9,803 bases of DNA, from positions 1-9,803 of the forward strand of contig CAAFYZ010000055.1 of NCBI GenBank assembly GCA_900767415.1, given 5' to 3'. Positions 7,518 through 9,803 of this stretch are shown here, piece by piece. Under the pieces are notes generated by a model. That model was given only the letters and a program-made list of their open reading frames with translations. It ran no database searches and was not told where the DNA came from. This DNA comes from Clostridia bacterium (GTDB taxonomy: Bacteria > Bacillota > Clostridia > Oscillospirales > CAG-272). Each line of letters begins with the position of its first letter. Position 1 is the first letter of the stretch. Position numbers and translations under genes: made by a program.

Positions 7518-7954
7518 ATTTCTTTTCCCCTTTGATTTTCGGCGGTTTTTGCGAGTTTTTCATGCAGGCGGAAGAATTCCGCTTTTTCCGCTTCGGTAAA
7601 CTCTCCGAACAGCATCCGCGAGAACGCCCGCTGGATCTCTGCGCCGTAGGCGACGATCGGTTCCGCTTCTTCCGTCAGCGAGAGATGAATGCTCTTGCGG
7701 TTGTTCGGAAACATTTTTTTCCGCACAAGTCCCCGCTCGGAGAGAGAAGAGACGGCGAGAGATACCTGTGACTTCGGGATCCGTCGGATCTTCGCGATTT
7801 CCGCGCCGGTGTCGCAGAGCGGATTGTTCGCAAGAAAGAGGAGAATATCGCATTCCGCCGCCGTGAGGGCGAATTTCGTAAGAATCTTTTTTCGGTATTG
7901 GGCATAATCGCTTTCAATCGTGGCGATCTGATTCCAAAAGTTCGTAATCGGCAT
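7499..7954 (-). CDS. MarR-family transcriptional regulator
   Basis: A 151-aa winged-helix repressor, first gene of the operon with the TauE/SafE exporter. The core is LTAAECDILLFL (30-41), then the DNA-reading segment with AEIAKIRRIPKSQVSLAVSSL (51-71), ERGLV, and the wing NNRKSIHLSLTEEAE (84-98); the C-terminal helices form the dimer region. The ATG at 7954 is preferred because GAAAGGA (7962-7968) lies 7 nt upstream; an in-frame GTG at 7975 would put that site inside the gene. Two cysteines (C35, C47) in or near the DNA-binding domain could sense oxidants or reactive sulfur, but this is speculation. It probably represses its own promoter through a palindrome lying between -35 and -10. Confidence 0.93.
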   Translation of the reverse strand: MPITNFWNQIATIESDYAQYRKKILTKFALTAAECDILLFLANNPLCDTGAEIAKIRRIPKSQVSLAVSSLSERGLVRKKMFPNNRKSIHLSLTEEAEPIVAYGAEIQRAFSRMLFGEFTEAEKAEFFRLHEKLAKTAENQRGKEIWTTEL

Positions 7955-7961
7955 GAAAAAA

Positions 7962-7968
7962 TCCTTTC
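7962..7968 (-). promoter_or_regulatory. Ribosome binding site deciding the marR start
   Basis: GAAAGGA on the - strand is 7 nt before the ATG at 7954. It would be inside the coding region if the alternative GTG at 7975 were used, so it fixes the shorter 151-aa product. Confidence 0.8.
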
Positions 7969-7988
7969 TTTCCACAGATTCAACGGAT

Positions 7989-8017
7989 ATTATAGTTCAA
8001 AATAGAACGATTGTCAA
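7989..8017 (-). promoter_or_regulatory. Full-consensus sigma-A promoter of the marR-exporter operon
   Basis: On the - strand: -35 TTGACA (8012-8017), 17-bp spacer, -10 TATAAT (7989-7994). Both hexamers match the consensus exactly. Transcription would start near 7982, about 28 nt before the marR ATG. A promoter this strong implies that a repressor keeps it off. Confidence 0.9.
7992..8011. promoter_or_regulatory. Probable MarR operator between -35 and -10
   Basis: ATAGTTCAAAATAGAACGAT is an imperfect 20-bp palindrome (GTTC...GAAC with outer AT/AT matches). It fills the 17-bp spacer and touches the -10 box, the classic position for a MarR-family repressor to block RNA polymerase. Binding is inferred. 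Confidence 0.7.
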
Positions 8018-8165
8018 GCGAAGAATACGGAATTTACAAAAGCGAAACAATTCGGCTTTCGTCGGTTTTTCGGTTGCTTTCGGCAATGTCCCACGGGCTT
8101 TTTGCAAAAGGAGAACAGGACGAGGGACAAAAAAGCGGAAGACGCAGGAAATTTATGAAAACCCC
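8018..8165. other. Divergent intergenic stretch with no recognised feature
   Basis: This lies between the marR promoter (-) and the serS promoter (+). The short open frames across it have no convincing ribosome site or protein character, and I see no strong hairpin followed by a T-run. Together with the promoters and the T-box leader it makes up the 527-nt gene-free gap between marR and serS. Confidence 0.6.
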
Positions 8166-8194
8166 TTGCATTTTTCTTCCGTTTCGGCTATAAT
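8166..8194 (+). promoter_or_regulatory. Sigma-A-type promoter of serS
   Basis: -35 TTGCAT (8166-8171), 17-bp spacer, perfect -10 TATAAT (8189-8194). Transcription would start at about 8201, giving a ~280-nt leader that contains the T-box. Confidence 0.85.
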
Positions 8195-8200
8195 AAAAAT

Positions 8201-8415
8201 GCAATGACGAAAGAAGGGAAAAAGTACCCGGATGCAGAGAGACCGCGGTCGGTGCGAGCGGTCGGAGGATCTTTTTCTTTCCGCTTTCCGAGCGTCGGTG
8301 AAGAGCCGAGGGTGACCTCCTTATCGGTCTTTGAGCGGGAGCGTGTCCGCACGCTTCAATTTGGGTGGCAACACGGAGTCGATTCGTCCCATGTACGGGG
8401 TGAGTCGGCTTTTTT
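8201..8415 (+). promoter_or_regulatory. T-box riboswitch leader of serS (tRNA-Ser sensing)
   Basis: A cis-acting RNA that binds uncharged tRNA-Ser and lets transcription continue into serS. Stem I is closed by GACG (8206-8209) with CGTC (8293-8296). It holds the AGUA loop-E element (8223-8226), the AGAGA distal bulge (8236-8240), a 6-bp helix (8241-8246/8258-8263) and a GGUGCGA apical loop. GAAAA/UUUUC (8218-8222/8273-8277) closes the specifier loop, which puts UCU (Ser) at 8270-8272 as the likeliest specifier; UCC at 8280-8282 is an alternative. Further hairpins are around 8305-8329 and at 8340-8355 (AGCGTG, loop TCCG, CACGCT). The T-box AATTTGGGTGGCAACACGG is at 8358-8376. Its UGGC (8366-8369) complements GCCA, matching the G73 discriminator usual for bacterial tRNA-Ser. 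The antiterminator pairs TGGG with CCCA and ACG with CGT (8385-8391). The T-box call is firm; the specifier is tentative. Confidence 0.93.
8377..8415 (+). terminator. T-box-controlled intrinsic terminator
   Basis: Fourteen consecutive pairs (8377-8390 with 8397-8410, several G-U) close around the loop ATGTAC and are followed by a run of T's through 8415. The 5' arm contains the CGTCCC needed for the antiterminator, so the two folds exclude each other. Confidence 0.92.
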
Positions 8416-8468
8416 GATTGCAAAAAGAGTAAAAACCGACAAAAAGCGGTAGAAAATAAAGAAATTAC

Positions 8469-8473
8469 GGAGG
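8469..8473 (+). promoter_or_regulatory. Ribosome binding site deciding the serS start
   Basis: GGAGG is 8 nt before the ATG at 8482 but only 2 nt before the ATG at 8476. The spacing, and the usual SerRS beginning MLDIKFLREN, select 8482. Confidence 0.85.
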
Positions 8474-8481
8474 ATATGACA

Positions 8482-9771
8482 ATGCTGGACATCAAATTTC
8501 TCAGGGAGAATCCCGAGATCGTCAGGCAGAACATCAAAAACAAATTTCAGGATCAGAAACTTCCCCTCGTCGACGAGGTGATCGCTCTCGACGCCGAGTT
8601 GCGTGCGAGCAAACAGCGCGCGGACGAGCTTCGCGCCAACCGCAACAAGGTTTCCAAGTCCATCGGCGCGCTGATGGGACAGAAAAAGTTCGAAGAGGCG
8701 GAAGAGGCGAAAAAACTGGTCGCCGAGCAGGCGGCGGAGCTTGCCACGCTGGAAGCCAAAGAGACCGAACTCGAAGAGCAGGTCAGAAAAATCATGATGG
8801 TCATTCCGAACATCATCGACCCCTCCGTTCCGATCGGGAAGGACGACAGCGAGAATGTCGAGATCGAGCGTTTCGGTGAGCCGACGGTTCCCGATTTCGA
8901 GATTCCGTACCACACCGACATTATGGAGCGGTTCTCGGGCATCGACCTTGACAGCGCGCGCCGCGTCGCGGGCAACGGTTTCTATTATCTGATGGGCGAC
9001 ATCGCGAGACTGCATTCCGCCGTTATCTCCTATGCGCGCGATTTTATGATCGACCGCGGCTTTACCTATTGCGTTCCGCCCTTCATGATCCGCTCCAACG
9101 TGGTAACGGGTGTCATGTCCTTTGCCGAGATGGACGCGATGATGTATAAGATCGAGGGAGAGGACCTCTATCTGATCGGTACGTCCGAGCATTCGATGAT
9201 CGGTAAGTTCATCGATCAGATCTGCCCGGAAGCCGAGCTGCCCTATACGCTGACTTCCTATTCTCCCTGTTTCCGCAAGGAGAAGGGCGCACACGGACTG
9301 GAAGAGCGCGGGGTCTACCGGATTCACCAGTTTGAAAAGCAGGAGATGATCGTCGTCTGCAAGCCGGAAGATTCCGCGATGTGGTTTGACCGCCTCTGGA
9401 AGAACACGGTCGACCTCTTCCGCTCGCTCGACATTCCCGTCCGCACGCTGGAATGTTGCTCGGGCGATCTCGCCGATCTGAAAGTGAAGTCCCTCGACGT
9501 CGAGGCATGGTCGCCGAGACAGAAGAAGTATTTTGAGGTCGGCTCCTGCTCGAACCTCGGCGACGCACAGGCAAGACGGCTGAAGATCCGCGTGCGCGGC
9601 GAGGACGGGAAGACCTACCTTGCCCATACGCTGAACAACACCGTCGTGGCGCCCCCGCGGATGCTGATCGCCTTCCTTGAGAACAACCTGAATGCCGACG
9701 GCAGCGTCAATGTTCCGCTTGTCCTTCGTCCCTACATGGGCGGCAAGGAGAAGTTGATTCCGAAAAAGTAA
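8482..9771 (+). CDS. serS: Seryl-tRNA synthetase
   Basis: This cytoplasmic class II enzyme charges tRNA-Ser with serine using ATP. The 429 aa match the usual length. Residues 1-110 form the tRNA-binding domain with its long antiparallel coiled coil (about 28-103, rich in K/E/A heptads). The catalytic core has motif 1 around 165-200, the serine-binding element T234-S-E236, motif 2 with C263-F-R-K-E267 and H282-Q-F284, ExGSCSNLGDxQARR (352-366), and motif 3 with the essential R393 before MLIAFLEN. Several of these are unlike the common bacterial form (TSEH for TAE, RKEKGAHGLEERG in the motif 2 loop, HTLNNTVVAPPR for HTLNGSxLAVGR). They recall archaeal-type SerRS or a clostridial variant. All catalytic positions I can judge are filled, so it should be active. 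A T-box leader controls it. Confidence 0.97.
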   Translation: MLDIKFLRENPEIVRQNIKNKFQDQKLPLVDEVIALDAELRASKQRADELRANRNKVSKSIGALMGQKKFEEAEEAKKLVAEQAAELATLEAKETELEEQVRKIMMVIPNIIDPSVPIGKDDSENVEIERFGEPTVPDFEIPYHTDIMERFSGIDLDSARRVAGNGFYYLMGDIARLHSAVISYARDFMIDRGFTYCVPPFMIRSNVVTGVMSFAEMDAMMYKIEGEDLYLIGTSEHSMIGKFIDQICPEAELPYTLTSYSPCFRKEKGAHGLEERGVYRIHQFEKQEMIVVCKPEDSAMWFDRLWKNTVDLFRSLDIPVRTLECCSGDLADLKVKSLDVEAWSPRQKKYFEVGSCSNLGDAQARRLKIRVRGEDGKTYLAHTLNNTVVAPPRMLIAFLENNLNADGSVNVPLVLRPYMGGKEKLIPKK

Positions 9772-9803
9772 CGGCGCGACGGCGCGAAAGTATGAGTCGG
9801 TTA

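Noticed and set aside
7955..7975. Longer marR start at GTG 7975
   Set aside because: It would place the only good ribosome site (7962-7968) inside the gene and begin just 7 nt after the predicted transcription start; the ATG at 7954 fits better.
8476..8481. serS start at the earlier ATG 8476
   Set aside because: GGAGG would be only 2 nt away; 8482 gives the standard N-terminus and 8-nt spacing.
8356..9627. 423-codon open frame on the - strand opposite serS
   Set aside because: Same codon-register artefact over an unmistakable serS; it also runs through the T-box terminator.
9772..9803. Terminator or gene start after serS
   Set aside because: Only 32 bases remain; a short GGCGCGAC/GGCGCGAA direct repeat is visible but no hairpin with T-run and no start with a ribosome site.

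Overview
The window looks like a chromosomal segment from a moderately GC-rich member of the Clostridia (Firmicutes), probably an uncultured gut lineage. The signs are strong AGGAGG-type ribosome binding sites, sigma-A promoters with TTGxxx/TATAAT spaced by exactly 17 bp, a T-box riboswitch ahead of a tRNA-synthetase gene, and a large lipoprotein carrying His/Cys (CxxC) units of the kind seen in gut Clostridia surface proteins. The lineage is inferred from gene style only.

Layout. (1) 3-2630, +: the C-terminal ~870 codons of a type I restriction endonuclease subunit (HsdR), cut by the window edge; its HsdM/HsdS partners would lie to the left. (2) 2640-2673: a hairpin with A- and T-runs on both sides, shared as terminator by hsdR and the convergent next operon. 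(3) 6379-2696, -: a two-gene operon, a TetR-family regulator followed 15 nt later by a 989-aa lipoprotein built from two tandem ~470-residue modules. Its promoter has a perfect 18-bp palindrome just downstream of the -10 box, so autorepression is likely. (4) 6467-6740: no gene; it holds a bidirectional terminator, a 7-bp inverted repeat, and two 52-bp copies of a double-hairpin repeat whose first hairpin is exactly inverted between copies. (5) 7954-6741, -: a MarR-family regulator overlapping a TauE/SafE-type membrane exporter by 19 nt, expressed from a full-consensus promoter with a palindrome between -35 and -10. (6) 8166-9771, +: a promoter, a serine-type T-box leader with its terminator, then serS. 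The last 32 bases hold no visible gene.

How it works together. Two small one-regulator/one-effector operons (TetR-lipoprotein and MarR-exporter) each carry a convincing self-operator, and the essential serS gene is controlled by uncharged tRNA-Ser. The hsdR gene differs in codon use from its neighbours (it uses TTA leucine codons that the lipoprotein and serS almost never use), fitting an imported defence island ending at the 2640-2673 terminator. I did not find a clearly novel multi-gene system. The best leads are the modular duplicated lipoprotein under its own TetR control, the hairpin repeat pair with one flipped hairpin, and the unusual active-site motif variants of the SerRS.
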